Assembly: GCA_902618795.1 (NCBI GenBank)
Contig: CACNCF010000009.1
Span: 1-33,196 of the forward strand
Direction of reading: 5' to 3'
DNA from: an uncultured Prochlorococcus sp.
Lineage (GTDB): Bacteria; Cyanobacteriota; Cyanobacteriia; PCC-6307; Cyanobiaceae
Length of the DNA: 33,196 nucleotides
Position numbers and translations under genes: made by a program. Below the pieces are notes generated by a model that saw nothing but the letters and a program-made list of their open reading frames with translations, was not told the origin of the DNA and ran no database searches. This document shows positions 1 to 10,443 of this stretch, piece by piece. Every line of letters starts with the position of its first letter. Position 1 is the first letter of the stretch.

Positions 1-1192
1 CAGGGACTGGGATCCTATCACTTATGTAGATCCCAGGTTCTACCGTTAGAATCATTCCATTCTGTAATGGCACTTCATAATCCCCCATTCTGTATGCTCC
101 AACATCATGAACATCTAAACCGAGCCAATGCCCAGTTCTATGCATGTAAAGATGTTTATAGGATTGATTCTCAATTATCTCCTCAGTACTGCCAGACAAT
201 AAACCGATTTCCTTTAATCCTTCTACAAGAATGGTTAAAGCAACATTATGAACAGCATTAGAATTCGATCCCTTTACAGCACTTTTAATTGCATTTTTCT
301 GAGCACTTAATACAATTTCATAGATAACTTTTTGCTCACTAGAAAATTTGCCACCTATCGGAATAGTTCTTGTTATGTCTCCATTGTAATAATCAATAAG
401 TGAGCAGCCAGCATCCACCAATAATAAATCTTTCTTCTTCAAGGGAGAGTTATTTGAAGTGTAATGCAAAATACAGGCATTATCTCCTGATGCAACAATT
501 GAGTTATAAGCTGGTCCTCTAGCCCCTTTTTCCAGAAAGAATCCCTCAAGAAGACCCTGAATTTGTCTTTCATTGTTCTTTGATGATATAGATTCTCTAA
601 CTAGTTCATGAGCTTCGGCTGAAATTTGTATTGCCTCTCTCATTCTCTTAATCTCAAATTCACTTTTAATTAATCTCATCTCATTTAGATAAATTTCTGG
701 AGATTTTATAGAATTTGCACCAACCCCTGATCTTGAACGATTTTCAAGTTGTTGTGAAAATATCTCAAGTACTATTTTCTCTATTATTGGATGCTTTCCA
801 ATTGAAAAAACAAGTTCATCAGAACCGTTTATGTAAGTTGGGAGTAAATCTTTTAAATCGTTTATTGAGTGTGCCTTATCAGCCTTAAACTTTTTTTCAG
901 CGCCTTCTAAACCCCATCTAAATCCATGCCAGACTTCGCTTATAACATCTTTAGGAGCGACAAACATAATAAATCTCTCACCCTTTGGCTTATGTGATAA
1001 GAAAAGAGCGATTGCATCTGGCTCATCGAAACCTGTTAAATACCAAAAATTGCTATCTTGCCTAAAAGGATATTCACAATCAGAATGATGCTTTACAAGA
1101 TTAGCTCCAGGGATAATAGCAGCTTTCCCACCTAATTTATTTAGGAATATTTCTCTTCTTTCTTCAAAAACTTTATGGTCAGGTTCAAACAT
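1..1192 (-). CDS. pepP: Xaa-Pro aminopeptidase (aminopeptidase P), C-terminus cut by window edge
   Basis: Reading the minus strand from the ATG at 1192-1190 gives an open frame of about 397 residues that runs off the left edge. The N-terminal part matches the aminopeptidase P N-domain (FDEPDAI, EVWHGFRWG). The C-terminal part is a pita-bread (M24) metallopeptidase domain: LLVDAGC and NGDITRT carry the two metal-binding aspartates, HRTGHWLGLDVHD the metal and proton-relay histidines, and VEPGIYI a metal-binding glutamate. The last glutamate and roughly 40 residues lie outside the window. The enzyme removes an N-terminal residue preceding proline, is normally cytoplasmic and uses two Mn ions. 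It is divergent from the CNNM gene with 74 bases between starts. Family assignment is secure; the exact physiological substrate is not known. Confidence 0.93.
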   Translation of the reverse strand, partial: MFEPDHKVFEERREIFLNKLGGKAAIIPGANLVKHHSDCEYPFRQDSNFWYLTGFDEPDAIALFLSHKPKGERFIMFVAPKDVISEVWHGFRWGLEGAEKKFKADKAHSINDLKDLLPTYINGSDELVFSIGKHPIIEKIVLEIFSQQLENRSRSGVGANSIKSPEIYLNEMRLIKSEFEIKRMREAIQISAEAHELVRESISSKNNERQIQGLLEGFFLEKGARGPAYNSIVASGDNACILHYTSNNSPLKKKDLLLVDAGCSLIDYYNGDITRTIPIGGKFSSEQKVIYEIVLSAQKNAIKSAVKGSNSNAVHNVALTILVEGLKEIGLLSGSTEEIIENQSYKHLYMHRTGHWLGLDVHDVGAYRMGDYEVPLQNGMILTVEPGIYISDRIPVP

Positions 1193-1266
1193 AAATTGTG
1201 TATTGGCGTGTTTAAAAAAAAAATGGAAGAATGAATTAAAACAGATTTAGTACCTAATCTACTTTA

Positions 1267-2250
1267 ATGGAACCAAGTGTTTACGGTTTATTTTTACTTA
1301 TAGTGATTATTTTAATTGGCTCAGCATGTTGTTCGGGAGTAGAAGCAGCTTTTTTAGCTGTAAATTCAATTAGAATTTTTGAAATTGCCTCTAGACAAAA
1401 GCCAAAAAGTTCTGCGAATCAACTTCTAAAACTTAGAAAACATCTTGGACGGACACTAACTGTAATTACTATTACTAATAATGGATTTAATATAATTGGC
1501 AGTCTTATTTTAGGAGTATACGGAGCATTGGTAATTAATAGCAGTTTTGGGTTAACCCTATTTTCAATAACTTTTTACATACTAGTTGTTTTAGTAGGAG
1601 AAGTACTACCAAAAGCTCTTGGCACAAGATTTTCAGTTCAAATAGCACTATTATCTGTTCCTATCTTGCGAATATTAAATACTTTAATGAAGCCATTCTT
1701 GATATTAATTGAAAAGATATTTCCGGTTATTACAGCAGAAAACGAAATTTCAACTGATGAAGAAGAAATTAGACAAATGGCAAAAATTGGAAGTCAGAAA
1801 GGTTTTATAGAGGCTGATGAGGCAGCAATGATATTTAAGGTTTTTCAATTAAATGATTTAAAAGCTAAAGACTTAATGACCCCTAGAGTATCTGCACCTT
1901 GTCTTGATGGGTCTTCAAATCTTGATGAAATTTCAAAACTTATAATGTCTGACAGCTCTCCATGGTGGGTTATTTTGGGAGATAAAGTTGACAAAATACA
2001 AGGGGTAGTAAAACGTGAAAAAATGTTGGCAGAGTTAATTAATGGGGAAAATAAAAAATTGTTATCAGAAATTTGCGAACCTGTGGAATACATTCCCGAA
2101 ATGATTAAAGCAGATCAATTATTAACTAAATTTGACAAGAATCATAAAGGAGTGAAAGTAGTAGTAGATGAATTCGGGGGATTCGTGGGAATTATTGGTG
2201 CAGAAGCTGTGTTATCTGTATTAGCCGGCTGGGGGAAGAAAAAATTATGA
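1267..2250 (+). CDS. CNNM (DUF21) and CBS-domain membrane protein, hemolysin/CorC-like
   Basis: A 327-residue integral membrane protein. Residues 1-150 form a DUF21/CNNM transmembrane domain with hydrophobic spans near 5-22, 65-90, 96-118 and 125-150, and the family's GEVLPK motif at about 111-116. An acidic linker (STDEEEIRQM, then KGFIEADEA) leads to a CBS pair that begins at the DLMTPR motif near 202-207 and ends around 315. The C-terminal CorC/HlyC transporter-associated domain present in many relatives is absent. CNNM proteins are linked to Mg2+ or other divalent-cation export, with CBS domains that bind adenine nucleotides; that role is inferred here. The stop overlaps the next start by 4 bases, so it is probably co-transcribed with the GTPase. 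The hemolysin label often attached to this family is historical. Confidence 0.85.
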   Translation: MEPSVYGLFLLIVIILIGSACCSGVEAAFLAVNSIRIFEIASRQKPKSSANQLLKLRKHLGRTLTVITITNNGFNIIGSLILGVYGALVINSSFGLTLFSITFYILVVLVGEVLPKALGTRFSVQIALLSVPILRILNTLMKPFLILIEKIFPVITAENEISTDEEEIRQMAKIGSQKGFIEADEAAMIFKVFQLNDLKAKDLMTPRVSAPCLDGSSNLDEISKLIMSDSSPWWVILGDKVDKIQGVVKREKMLAELINGENKKLLSEICEPVEYIPEMIKADQLLTKFDKNHKGVKVVVDEFGGFVGIIGAEAVLSVLAGWGKKKL

Positions 2251-3488
2251 AACAATTTAAAATTAATGAAAATTATTTACTGTTAAAAAAATGGTGGGAG
2301 ACTATTGATCTTACAAATTATGAAAAAAGTCTTCTTAATAAAGAAATAATTTCTTTTAATCAACAACTTTTAAGACTCAAAGAAAAAAAAATAAGAATTG
2401 GCGCATATGGTAAATCAGGTGCAGGAAAATCTTCCGTTTTAAATTCTTTTTTAAAAAAAGACATATTCAAAACAGATATTATTAATGGGACCACAAAAGA
2501 AATACAATCGGAAACTTGTACTCTTAAAGATCAAACACTCAATAGTTTAGAGGTGCTAGATTCTCCAGGGTTTGATTTCTGCAATATTAAATTCGCAGAT
2601 AAAGTTTACTCTTACATAAATCATTCAGATCTTATCCTTTTTATAGTTTCGGGAGATTTAAACAGAAATGAGTTACAGGAAATCAGCTCTTTTATAAAAG
2701 ATGGAAAAAAAATTATTTTAATTTTAAACAAAATCGATCTATTTAATAAAAATGAATTAAAAGAAATAACTGAAAATATAAAGTTTAAGCTTCCAAAAGA
2801 TTTAAATATTCCAATAATCATTAATAATGAAAACAATCTTCAAAATTACATAGCAAAATTAATAAATCAATATGGTGAGATACTATTAACACTAAATTCT
2901 ATTCAATTAGCTGACAAATTATTTCTACGAATAAAAGAGCAAAGATTGAAAAGAAGGCAGAAATTAGCTCAATCAACTATTGGTAAATTTTCGACTATCA
3001 AGGCTTCAGCAGTAGCTCTCAATCCTTTTATTTTATTTGATGTTGCTAGTAGTTTCGCACTAGATGCTGCATTGATTAACGAATTAAGTAAAATTTACGG
3101 CTTAAAGTTGAAAGGTGAATCTACAAGAAAAATATTTAAAAATATATCCATTAATAATTTATGTTTGGGAGTCACTCAAGTCGGCGTCAATACCTCTTTC
3201 AACCTTATTAAGAAAGTAATTCTATTAACAGCACCTTTTACTAATGGGCTTTCATTATTACCCTATGGACCCATAGCAATTATTCAAGCAGCAATCGCAG
3301 TGCATTCTACAAAAATTCTAGGGAAATTAGCAGCAAAAGAGATATTTATGAGAAGCAAAGCTTCTTTTTTAGAGCCAGCTACTATATTCCAAAATACGAA
3401 TTTTCATGACCCAGGGATTTTTAACCACATAAATATTTATTTTTCAAATAGAAATTTAAATAATAATTTTGTTAGCATTCTTCCTTAA
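2247..3488 (+). CDS. Era/Der-like GTPase with C-terminal DUF697-like membrane-associated region
   Basis: A 413-residue TRAFAC-class GTPase. The P-loop GKSGAGKS is at residues 55-62, a switch I threonine in NGTTKE near 82-83, the DSPG motif (DxxG) at 105-108 and NKID (specificity motif) at 161-164. After a basic coiled segment (about 225-245), the rest has two hydrophobic stretches (LNPFILFDVASSFALDAAL; then ILLTAPF to the AIIQAAIAVHS region) that resemble the DUF697/YcjF-type tail found on other cyanobacterial GTPases. GTP binding is well supported; the cellular role is unknown. It overlaps the CNNM gene by 4 bases and precedes nadD by 7, so the four genes to nadE look like one transcript. 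No ribosome binding site is obvious. Confidence 0.82.
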   Translation: MKQFKINENYLLLKKWWETIDLTNYEKSLLNKEIISFNQQLLRLKEKKIRIGAYGKSGAGKSSVLNSFLKKDIFKTDIINGTTKEIQSETCTLKDQTLNSLEVLDSPGFDFCNIKFADKVYSYINHSDLILFIVSGDLNRNELQEISSFIKDGKKIILILNKIDLFNKNELKEITENIKFKLPKDLNIPIIINNENNLQNYIAKLINQYGEILLTLNSIQLADKLFLRIKEQRLKRRQKLAQSTIGKFSTIKASAVALNPFILFDVASSFALDAALINELSKIYGLKLKGESTRKIFKNISINNLCLGVTQVGVNTSFNLIKKVILLTAPFTNGLSLLPYGPIAIIQAAIAVHSTKILGKLAAKEIFMRSKASFLEPATIFQNTNFHDPGIFNHINIYFSNRNLNNNFVSILP

Positions 3489-3495
3489 AACTTAA

Positions 3496-4074
3496 ATGGG
3501 AAAAAGCATTGCATTATTTGGCACCAGTGCAGATCCACCTACCATTGGACATCAAAAAATACTTGAAGAATTATCCAAAATATATCCTTTTACAATTGGA
3601 TATGTAAGTAACAACCCCAACAAAAATCACAAAGAGGATATCTCAATTAGGAGCCATTTATTAAAAACTCTTATTGAAGATTTAGATAATCCAAAAATTT
3701 TATTTAATCAAGGTGTCACGAGCAAATGGGCAGTAGAGTCGATTAAAAAATGTAAAAGAATTTATAAATTAAATAATCTAGATTTTGTTATTGGGAGTGA
3801 TTTAATTCAAGACATTTTCTCCTGGAAAAATTTTGAGAAAATTATTAAAGAGGTAAGTTTTTTTATAATTTTAAGAGAGGGTTATCCTGTTGAATCAAAT
3901 ACTCTTAAGATGTTAGAAACTTATAATGTGAAATTTAAGATTTCATCCATAAAAATCCCAAACATTTCAAGTTCTAAGTTCAGATTAAATTTTAATTATT
4001 CTAATTTACCACCATCTTTAATAGATTTTGTTAAGAAGAATAATTTATATGAATCCACTAAATTAGTTGAATGA
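3496..4074 (+). CDS. nadD: Nicotinate-mononucleotide adenylyltransferase
   Basis: A 192-residue protein of the expected length for NadD, which transfers AMP from ATP to nicotinate mononucleotide, giving deamido-NAD in the cytoplasm. The nucleotidyltransferase signature is near the N-terminus as GTSADPPTIGH. This is the (H/T)xGH motif with Thr where most NadD proteins have His. VIGSDLI in mid-protein and ISSSKFR near the C-terminus (usual form ISSTxIR) complete the pattern. The stop overlaps the nadE start in ATGA, and NadE uses its product, so the pair performs the last two steps of NAD synthesis. The related enzyme CoaD is shorter and lacks the downstream nadE link, so NadD is preferred. Confidence 0.9.
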   Translation: MGKSIALFGTSADPPTIGHQKILEELSKIYPFTIGYVSNNPNKNHKEDISIRSHLLKTLIEDLDNPKILFNQGVTSKWAVESIKKCKRIYKLNNLDFVIGSDLIQDIFSWKNFEKIIKEVSFFIILREGYPVESNTLKMLETYNVKFKISSIKIPNISSSKFRLNFNYSNLPPSLIDFVKKNNLYESTKLVE

Positions 4075-5768
4075 AGTTTTTACTTGCTCAAATTAATCCA
4101 GTTGTTGGAGATTTAGAGGGTAATGCAAAAAAAATTCTTTATGCTGCTTCGAAAGCTAGCTCAACTTCTGCTGATTTAGTTCTTACTCCAGAATTGTCAT
4201 TATGGGGATATCCAGCAAATGACTTACTACTAAAAAATAATTTAATCAAAAATCAATATCTAATTCTTGACCAATTAGCTTTAGTTATTAATAAAAAATA
4301 TGGAAACTTGAGTATCACAGTCGGGATAGCTGAGATAATAAATGATTCTTTTTTTCCAAATCTTTATAATTCTATTGCATTGCTTGAGCGCGGTGAGTGG
4401 AAAATAATTGCTAGAAAAATTATTCTTCCTACCTATGAAGTATTTGATGAGAAAAGATACTTTAGATCAGAAGAAAAAGTTTCCGTATTAACAAAAGAAA
4501 TAAATAATAAAACTTGGCGAATTGGCTTTACTGTATGTGAGGATTTATGGGTCAACAAAAATATAGAAGGTAGAGGAATTCATAAAGAAAATCCTATTTC
4601 TGATTTAAAGAAAAAAAAAGTTGATATCTTAGTGAATTTATCGGCCTCACCATATACCTTCAAAAAGTTAGAGCTAAGATCCAGAGTTTCCAGTTTTGCT
4701 GCTAAATATCTTCAAGTACCGCTTATATATGTAAACCAGATTGGTGCAAATGATAATTTAATTTTTGATGGAAATAGTTTTATTCTTGATAAGAATGGAT
4801 CTAAAATTAAGCAATTGAAGTCTTTTTCAGAAGACCTCTCAAGTTGGCATATTGAGCAAACAATACCCGAAAAAAAAGAATTTGAACAATCTGAAATATC
4901 ATCAATTTTTGATGCATTAGTCCTTGGTGTTAGGGATTATGCTCAAAAATGCGGTTTTAAAACAGCTCTAATTGGACTAAGTGGTGGCATTGATTCAGCA
5001 CTAGTTTCAGCAATTGCGACAGCTGCTCTTGGCAGTAATAATGTTTATTGCGTCTCAATGCCCTCCAAGTGGAGCTCATCCCATTCAAAGAGTGATGCGA
5101 AAGATTTAGCAAGGAGATTAAAAATAAATTTCAATAGTATCCCAATTGAAAACCTAATGAATTCTTTTGAAGAATCTTTTGTAAAAACCATATCTTTCGA
5201 GATGGCTGAAATAACAAATCAAAATATTCAATCAAGGATCAGAGGAACGCTTCTGATGGCTTTAGCTAATCAAGAAAAGCATTTATTACTTTCAACAGGA
5301 AATAAATCAGAGCTTGCTGTAGGATATTGCACACTTTATGGTGATATGAATGGGGGATTATCGGTAATTGGGGATTTATATAAAACTAATGTTTTTAAAT
5401 TATGCAATTGGCTTGATAGTGAAGAATCAATAAATCATAGAAAGTCATATATGTTAGATACTAATATAGATATAATTGGAGAAAATATTCGCACGAAAGC
5501 TCCAAGTGCCGAGTTAGGTCCTGATCAATTAGATACTGATTCTCTCCCACCTTATTCTATTTTAGATAATATTCTTAAAGGAATTATTGAAGAAAAAAAA
5601 GATTTACTACAACTAGAAGAAGATGGTTATAAAAAAGATTTAATTTTAAAAATTATCTCACTTATAAAAAAAGCGGAATTTAAAAGAAAGCAAGCTCCTC
5701 CAATCCTAAAACTAAGTAGTCAATCATTAGGAAGTGACTGGAGAGTTCCCATAGCAATATCTTATTAA
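4071..5768 (+). CDS. nadE: Glutamine-dependent NAD+ synthetase
   Basis: A 565-residue two-domain enzyme that amidates deamido-NAD to NAD using glutamine and ATP. Residues 1 to about 265 are a nitrilase-fold glutaminase with the catalytic triad visible as Glu41 (TPELSLWGY), Lys116 (ARKIILPTYEVFDEKRYF) and Cys156 (TVCEDLW). The synthetase domain has the PP-loop SGGIDS at 304-309, followed by RGTLLMALAN and STGNKSELAVGYCTLYGD, typical of NadE. Length is normal for the glutamine-dependent form. The start overlaps nadD by 4 bases. The stop codon overlaps that of the DUF3326 gene on the other strand through a shared TTAA. Confidence 0.96.
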   Translation: MKFLLAQINPVVGDLEGNAKKILYAASKASSTSADLVLTPELSLWGYPANDLLLKNNLIKNQYLILDQLALVINKKYGNLSITVGIAEIINDSFFPNLYNSIALLERGEWKIIARKIILPTYEVFDEKRYFRSEEKVSVLTKEINNKTWRIGFTVCEDLWVNKNIEGRGIHKENPISDLKKKKVDILVNLSASPYTFKKLELRSRVSSFAAKYLQVPLIYVNQIGANDNLIFDGNSFILDKNGSKIKQLKSFSEDLSSWHIEQTIPEKKEFEQSEISSIFDALVLGVRDYAQKCGFKTALIGLSGGIDSALVSAIATAALGSNNVYCVSMPSKWSSSHSKSDAKDLARRLKINFNSIPIENLMNSFEESFVKTISFEMAEITNQNIQSRIRGTLLMALANQEKHLLLSTGNKSELAVGYCTLYGDMNGGLSVIGDLYKTNVFKLCNWLDSEESINHRKSYMLDTNIDIIGENIRTKAPSAELGPDQLDTDSLPPYSILDNILKGIIEEKKDLLQLEEDGYKKDLILKIISLIKKAEFKRKQAPPILKLSSQSLGSDWRVPIAISY

Positions 5769-6823
5769 TTACTATAAAAAGACTGTTGGATTTTTTTTAA
5801 AGGCCGCTTAACTGAATCAAGGTTAATACCTTTTTTGATAGCAAGAATTATGCCTGCAGCTTCTAAATAATTATCCACTTCAAAGAGATTGGAATAATCA
5901 TAAAACTCATTTGTCACTTTTAATGTATTTTGATTATTTACAGAGATAATATTTAAACCTTTTTCAATCCCTGCTAGTACTGCTTCTCCACCTAGTGCAC
6001 CATTAGGAACAACAATAGATTCAATCTGATCAGGGTGTAGTGAGATTGACTCATTTTTAGCGGGCAATTCAATAATGTCAGGTGCATTGCTTAGCCCAAT
6101 CAGTACTGAGGGTAAAAAGGTGTATCCTATTTCTTCTGCAGCTGCACGAGGATCTAAATTTTCATTCAATTCAATTGAATTTAAAGCAGGTGCGTGAGCA
6201 CAGGGAACTTTTAAAAATTTGCTAATTAAATGACTTATAACTGCTTCGACTCCAGAAATGGGATCAACCCCTTTTCCCTCTCGATAGAAATTTGTTTCTA
6301 AAGAATCTGAATCATCTGGAAATTTTGCCACAATTGCTATTGCCGTAACTCCTTTTTCTATTAAACATTTTCCAGCATCAATTAGAGTATCAGGATTTTC
6401 AATTGTGCCACCACTTATTTTTGAAGAATCAGAATCAATAACTATGTTTAATGGCTTTTTTGTAATCACATAAGAATGAACATTAATCCCTAAAGTAGAA
6501 ACACATGCATCAGCAACTTGTAAATGTCTCACTAATATGTTTTTTTCAATGGCTGAATCAAAAATTATCCCAATTTTCTGTTGCTTAACCCTTTTTAAAG
6601 CGATTTCTCCTTTGGCAAGTCGGTCTAAACTATAACCCTCAACATAAAAAATATTTTTATCTTTTTCAGAAAGAGTACCGCCATTCATAACATTTGGATG
6701 AGTAATTAAACATCCACTTGCCGATGCTAATAGCTTAGCGGTAGGAAGTGCATCCCCAGCGAAACCTCCTACTTCACAACCAATACCAGTTGGAACAATG
6801 AATATTGTTGGTGAATTTTCCAT
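5765..6823 (-). CDS. DUF3326 family protein of unknown function
   Basis: A 352-residue protein that I recognise as the cyanobacterial/plastid-lineage DUF3326 family. It opens with a glycine-rich stretch (PTGIGCEVGGFAGDALP) followed by LITHPNVMNGG, and carries later conserved blocks (AHAPALNS, DPRAAAEEIGYTFLPS, VPNGALGGEAVLAG). There is no signal peptide or clear membrane span, so it is probably cytoplasmic. The glycine-rich N-terminus could bind a nucleotide or phosphate, but no standard Rossmann or P-loop motif is complete, so I give no function. It is the last gene of the run downstream of the ATP synthase genes, 29 bases after the 63-aa gene, and ends convergently on nadE. Confidence 0.75.
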   Translation of the reverse strand: MENSPTIFIVPTGIGCEVGGFAGDALPTAKLLASASGCLITHPNVMNGGTLSEKDKNIFYVEGYSLDRLAKGEIALKRVKQQKIGIIFDSAIEKNILVRHLQVADACVSTLGINVHSYVITKKPLNIVIDSDSSKISGGTIENPDTLIDAGKCLIEKGVTAIAIVAKFPDDSDSLETNFYREGKGVDPISGVEAVISHLISKFLKVPCAHAPALNSIELNENLDPRAAAEEIGYTFLPSVLIGLSNAPDIIELPAKNESISLHPDQIESIVVPNGALGGEAVLAGIEKGLNIISVNNQNTLKVTNEFYDYSNLFEVDNYLEAAGIILAIKKGINLDSVKRPLKKIQQSFYSN

Positions 6824-6852
6824 TATTAAAGATAGTTCAATTTATATTTTTT

Positions 6853-7044
6853 TTAATTAGCTAAGACAGCTTTAATTTTAAGTTTTTTTGTTCCAAAAGA
6901 GTCAATAGAATTATGAATATCAACAATTGACCATCGTATTAAATCACCTTTTTTTTCTAAATTTTCAATGATAAATTCCCTTAAATTTTTTAATTTTATT
7001 GAAACTGGCCAATCTAAATAATAATCAACTGAACTTAATTTCAT
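6853..7044 (-). CDS. Conserved small protein of unknown function, 63 aa
   Basis: A 63-residue protein with a mixed charge pattern and no cysteines, signal peptide or membrane span. It begins MKLSSVDYYLDWP and ends in a lysine-rich strand (TKKLKIKAVLAN). I do not recognise a named family, although small proteins of this kind are conserved in picocyanobacteria. Its ATG overlaps the ferredoxin stop by 4 bases (7041-7044), so it is very probably translationally coupled to the ferredoxin. The coupling, codon use like its neighbours and lack of a competing frame make it a likely real gene. A role as partner of the ferredoxin is only an inference from position. Confidence 0.65.
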   Translation of the reverse strand: MKLSSVDYYLDWPVSIKLKNLREFIIENLEKKGDLIRWSIVDIHNSIDSFGTKKLKIKAVLAN

Positions 7045-7367
7045 CTTTGATATTTACCGAATTGATCATTATATAAATCATCTTCGACTTCTTTACCAAT
7101 AACAATATTCAAATCTGACTTTGGATATGCCACACATAAAAGTGCAAAGCCCTTTTCCCTCAAATCATCATTTAATCCCATAGCATCTTCTTGATCTACA
7201 GATCCTTCCAAAATCATGGATGCACAATCTGTACAAACTCCTGAACAACAACTACTTGGCAAATCTACTCCATTCATTTTTGCCGCTGAAATAATATCTT
7301 GATCTTCAGAACATAAAAAACTAAAAGTCTTTTGCTCAAATTGAACTTTGATATTGTATTCAGGCAT
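7041..7367 (-). CDS. [2Fe-2S] plant-type ferredoxin
   Basis: A 108-residue soluble electron carrier. The cluster ligands fit the plant-type pattern exactly: Cys40, Cys45, Cys48 and Cys78 (C-x4-C-x2-C-x29-C), within LPSSCCSGVCTDC and LLCVAYP. An extra Cys41 sits where photosynthetic PetF usually has Arg. The C-terminal tail, about 25 residues past the last ligand (IGKEVEDDLYNDQFGKYQR), is longer than in PetF, so this is a divergent ferredoxin rather than the main photosystem I acceptor. It starts 16 bases after the ATP synthase gamma gene on the same strand and overlaps the 63-aa gene, so it is probably at the tail of the ATP synthase transcript. Its redox partner is unknown. Confidence 0.9.
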   Translation of the reverse strand: MPEYNIKVQFEQKTFSFLCSEDQDIISAAKMNGVDLPSSCCSGVCTDCASMILEGSVDQEDAMGLNDDLREKGFALLCVAYPKSDLNIVIGKEVEDDLYNDQFGKYQR

Positions 7368-7383
7368 ATCCTAAATCTTATTG

Positions 7384-8334
7384 CTAAACTGCAGAACCTC
7401 CTACAACTTCTAAAATTTCTTGAGTAATAGCTGCTTGTCTGGCTTTGTTATAGGTTAGATTCAAAGTACTTGCTAATTCTTTAGCATTATCACTCGCATT
7501 ATTCATCGCAGTCATCCTGCAAGCGAGTTCAGAAGCTGCAGACTCTTGAAGAGCTCTTAGTACCTGATTCTGTAAATATAATGGTAACAACGAATCTAAT
7601 AATTGATCAGGACTTTGTTCAAAAACAATATCTGATGGCAACTTCTCTGAATCACTTTTTTCAATATTTGATTTTTCAACAAGTAATTTACTATCTTTTG
7701 TAGTTAGCCTAAAAATTTCATCGTTTTCCTCAGCAATTCCTTGAGGGTCAAGTGGCAATAGTGTTTGTACGACAGGGGCACAGCTAACTAGAGTGATGAA
7801 TTTAGTGTAAATAATTTCCACCCTATCAGAATTTTCCGAAAGAAATTCAGCTAAAATCTCATTTGTAACTCCTTCAGAATCCTTGACTGTGGGTACCTGT
7901 TCTAGTTCTTTGAAAGTACTTTTAATTACATATCTATCCTTTCTATTTTGAAAATATCCAATAGCTTTCTTCCCTACCAAAATTAAATTTGGCTGATACC
8001 CTTGTTTGACTAATTCTGCGTATCTTATTTCTACCTTTTTTATAATATTTGTGTTGTAACCACCGCATAAACCTCTATCCGCAGTTATACATACCAAGGA
8101 GATACTCTTTACTTCTCTCTTGGATAATAGAGGAGAGTCGACAGCCTCAAATTGTACTCTAGATTGAATATTTTCTAAGACTCGCGCAAGTTTATCTGCA
8201 AAAGGTCTACTCTTAAGAACTTGATCTTGAGCTCTCCTAACTTTTGCAGCTGCAACAAGTCTCATGGCCTCCGTTATTTTTCTTGTGTTTTTAACGGAAA
8301 CGATTCGATCTCTAATCTCTTTAAGATTTGCCAT
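7384..8334 (-). CDS. atpG: F1F0 ATP synthase gamma subunit
   Basis: The 316-residue rotor shaft of F1. It has the N-terminal helix ([29 protein letters not shown]) and the C-terminal helix ([11 protein letters not shown] through to [16 protein letters not shown]) that form the coiled coil. Between them, at about residues 195-235, lies an extra acidic/polar segment typical of photosynthetic gamma subunits. No cysteine pair is visible in it, so the thiol switch of plant chloroplasts is absent, as in other cyanobacteria. It is 18 bases downstream of atpA. The symbol follows E. coli usage; in cyanobacterial naming this gene is atpC. Confidence 0.97.
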   Translation of the reverse strand: MANLKEIRDRIVSVKNTRKITEAMRLVAAAKVRRAQDQVLKSRPFADKLARVLENIQSRVQFEAVDSPLLSKREVKSISLVCITADRGLCGGYNTNIIKKVEIRYAELVKQGYQPNLILVGKKAIGYFQNRKDRYVIKSTFKELEQVPTVKDSEGVTNEILAEFLSENSDRVEIIYTKFITLVSCAPVVQTLLPLDPQGIAEENDEIFRLTTKDSKLLVEKSNIEKSDSEKLPSDIVFEQSPDQLLDSLLPLYLQNQVLRALQESAASELACRMTAMNNASDNAKELASTLNLTYNKARQAAITQEILEVVGGSAV

Positions 8335-8352
8335 TGTATCTCCTAAATAAAT

Positions 8353-9882
<1,530 letters not shown>

Positions 9883-9900
9883 TTAAGGTTGATTTAAAAG

Positions 9901-10443
9901 TTACTTGGAAAGGGATAAGCCAAGTTTTCTTATTTGTGAAGCAAGAGAAGCATCAATTACTTTTGATCCTACACTGGCGACGAAACCACCAATAAGAGAT
10001 GGATCGATTTTAGTTACAAGTTCTAATTTTTCAGTTCCAGCAATATTGATGATCTTTTTGGTAATTAAACCTTTCTGTTCATCAGTAAGCTCGACTGCAG
10101 AAGTAACAGTTGCCAAAGCAATATTACTATTTTCTCGGTAAATCTCTAAAAACCTATCGAGAATTGAAGTAAGGATTCCAATTCTTTGCCTATCGGCCAA
10201 TAATTTTAAGAAATTCAATAAAGAAGAATTAACCTTTTTTGAAAAAATTTCATTAATGATTTTCTTCTTAGCATCTGTCTCTAAAATGGGAGAAGATAGT
10301 GCCTTCTCCAGTTCAGGGGAATCATTTATTAATTCCAAGAGTTGTTTAACTTCAGAAACCATCTCTTCAGTTTGCGAATTTTCATTCACAACTTGAAGTA
10401 ATGCTTCTGCGTATGGTGTAGTAACTGAATTTAAAAGTGGCAT
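9901..10443 (-). CDS. atpH: F1F0 ATP synthase delta subunit
   Basis: A 180-residue OSCP/delta protein that ties the peripheral stalk to the top of F1. The N-terminal helical domain starts at PYAEALLQVV, and the C-terminal domain contains the family pattern LVTKIDPSLIGGFVASVGSKVIDASLASQIRKL (only its first part, KIDPSLIGGF, is diagnostic at a glance). Length is normal. Its first base coincides with the last base of atpF, suggesting translational coupling. E. coli naming is used; cyanobacterial databases call it atpD. Confidence 0.95.
   Translation of the reverse strand: MPLLNSVTTPYAEALLQVVNENSQTEEMVSEVKQLLELINDSPELEKALSSPILETDAKKKIINEIFSKKVNSSLLNFLKLLADRQRIGILTSILDRFLEIYRENSNIALATVTSAVELTDEQKGLITKKIINIAGTEKLELVTKIDPSLIGGFVASVGSKVIDASLASQIRKLGLSLSK

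Noticed and set aside
67-261. Open frame on the plus strand opposite pepP
   Set aside because: It lies fully inside the minus-strand aminopeptidase, whose protein has clear catalytic motifs; the plus product has no family pattern.
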